Origin: Pseudomonas syringae
Lineage (GTDB): Bacteria > Pseudomonadota > Gammaproteobacteria > Pseudomonadales > Pseudomonadaceae
DNA length: 64,000 nt
Assembly (NCBI RefSeq): GCF_021606685.1
Contig: NZ_WKCB01000007.1
Coordinates: 62,001-126,000, forward strand
Direction: 5' to 3'
Of the stretch, positions 63,314-64,000 are shown one piece after another; the stretch's first letter is position 1; every line of letters begins with the position of its first letter. Position numbers and translations under genes: made by a program. The notes below the pieces were generated by a model. That model saw only the letters and a program-made list of their open reading frames with translations. It was not told the DNA's origin and made no database searches.

Positions 63314-63446
63314 TCTCGGAAACAACTTCTGACGAGTAAGCAGTCGGTTCATGTGATCCCTCACAGACGGCTAATGGGTGGTCCGGACCGGACGCTATCG
63401 TCCAGCCCGAATGCCGTCCATACACGTTCTGATTCAGGTTTTGTCC

Positions 63447-63468
63447 TGCGGCGCGGCTTCGCGCCGCA
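63447..63468. other. 9-bp GC hairpin downstream of pabB
   Basis: TGCGGCGCG (63447-63455), loop GCTT, CGCGCCGCA (63460-63468). It lies 22 bp after the pabB stop; no T-run follows in either direction, so it is a terminator-like or stabilising hairpin. Confidence 0.5.
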
Positions 63469-63489
63469 AAGCCGGGAGGCGCTGGGTGA

Positions 63490-64000
63490 CTACAAGCTTT
63501 CCAGCGTGTGTAACAACACCCGCACCTTGGTCAGCGACTCCTGATACTCCGCCTCCCACTGCGAATCCGCGACGATCCCGCCGCCGCCCCAGCAGCACAC
63601 CTGCCCATCCTTGACCAGCAGGCTGCGGATGGCGATGGAGCTGTCCATCTCGCCACGTACGTCCAGGTACACCAGCGAGCCGCAGTACAGCCCGCGTCGG
63701 GTTGGCTCCAGTTCATCGATGATCTGCATGGCGCGGATCTTGGGCGCGCCGGTGATGGAGCCGCCGGGGAAGCTGCCCGCGATCAGGTCGAGGGCGTCCT
63801 TGTCGGCGGCCAATTCGCCGGTCACGCTGCTGACCAGGTGATGCACGTTGGGGTAGCTTTCCAGGCTGAACAGCTCGGGGACTTTTACCGAGCCGGTGCG
63901 GCAGGTGCGACCGAGGTCATTGCGCAGCAGGTCGACGATCATCAGGTTTTCCGCGCGATCCTTGGGGCTGGCCAGCAGCTCGGCGGCGTTCGCGGCGTCT
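63490..64000 (-). CDS. pabB: Aminodeoxychorismate synthase component I, 5' part outside the window
   Basis: About 170 C-terminal residues of a chorismate-utilising enzyme are present: [45 protein letters not shown] and [18 protein letters not shown] are all family blocks. The ASPKDRAEN segment near the border and the position beside thrH agree with PabB rather than TrpE. The N-terminal part lies past base 64000. PabC, encoded at 6.0 kb, completes p-aminobenzoate synthesis. Confidence 0.9.
   Translation of the reverse strand, partial: DAANAAELLASPKDRAENLMIVDLLRNDLGRTCRTGSVKVPELFSLESYPNVHHLVSSVTGELAADKDALDLIAGSFPGGSITGAPKIRAMQIIDELEPTRRGLYCGSLVYLDVRGEMDSSIAIRSLLVKDGQVCCWGGGGIVADSQWEAEYQESLTKVRVLLHTLESL

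Overview
The window is chromosomal DNA of a Pseudomonas, most likely of the P. fluorescens group. The evidence is high GC, the gene order maf-yceD-rpmF-plsX-fabD-fabG-acpP-fabF-pabC-mltG-tmk-holB-tatD, the order cysH / thrH / pabB at the right end, and many REP doublets (REPINs) with the stem GTGGGAGGGGGCTTGC that are typical of that group. I see no phage, plasmid, insertion sequence, CRISPR array or rRNA operon. There is one tRNA gene, tRNA-Ser(GGA).

Layout. 0-10.4 kb: a housekeeping block for septum-associated Maf, ribosomal protein L32, phospholipid and fatty-acid synthesis (PlsX, FabD, FabG, AcpP, FabF), folate (PabC), MltG, thymidylate kinase, DNA polymerase III delta' and TatD. 10.4-14 kb: the small RNA RgsA on the minus strand, a TetR regulator, a MoaA-like radical SAM enzyme, a lipoprotein and a DUF1285 protein. 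14-28.8 kb: accessory metabolism. It holds a nucleoside-salvage-like cluster (GntR, ADP-ribosylglycohydrolase, NCS1 permease, PfkB kinase), two small minus-strand genes, an MFS transporter, a GNAT enzyme, an L-arabinose operon (SDR, AraF, AraG, AraH), an IclR regulator, an alcohol dehydrogenase and an AraC regulator. 28.9-32.8 kb: the electron-transfer-flavoprotein system (ETF-QO divergent from EtfBA) with a PsrA-type operator. 32.8-39.1 kb: small envelope and regulatory genes including a MocR regulator and RraB. 39.5-42.7 kb: a circularly permuted ATP-grasp / alpha-E / transglutaminase operon of unknown product. 42.8-51.3 kb: a cytochrome c, a 31-residue peptide, a thiolase plus a FadB-like protein, an amidotransferase, a CorA transporter, an acyltransferase and a crotonase. 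51.6-58.1 kb: tRNA-Ser, a His-rich EamA transporter and mixed small genes, then an SDR/LysR pair. 58.2-60.5 kb: a hydantoin racemase and NCS1 permease. 61-64 kb: cysH, thrH, a higBA toxin-antitoxin pair and the 3' part of pabB.

The most informative observation is regulatory. The RgsA-type small RNA at 10.44-10.57 kb carries a 19-nt stretch complementary, with one bulged base, to the acpP ribosome-binding region 6 kb away; shorter matches occur at rpmF, fabG and fabD. Other candidates for follow-up are a near-leaderless yceD promoter, a long hairpin leader before acpP, the absence of pilZ between holB and tatD, Crc/Hfq-type A-rich motifs before three genes of the arabinose operon and before a 31-aa peptide, the ATP-grasp/alpha-E/transglutaminase operon without its usual Anbu protease gene, and an EamA transporter with 23 histidines in its last 63 residues.
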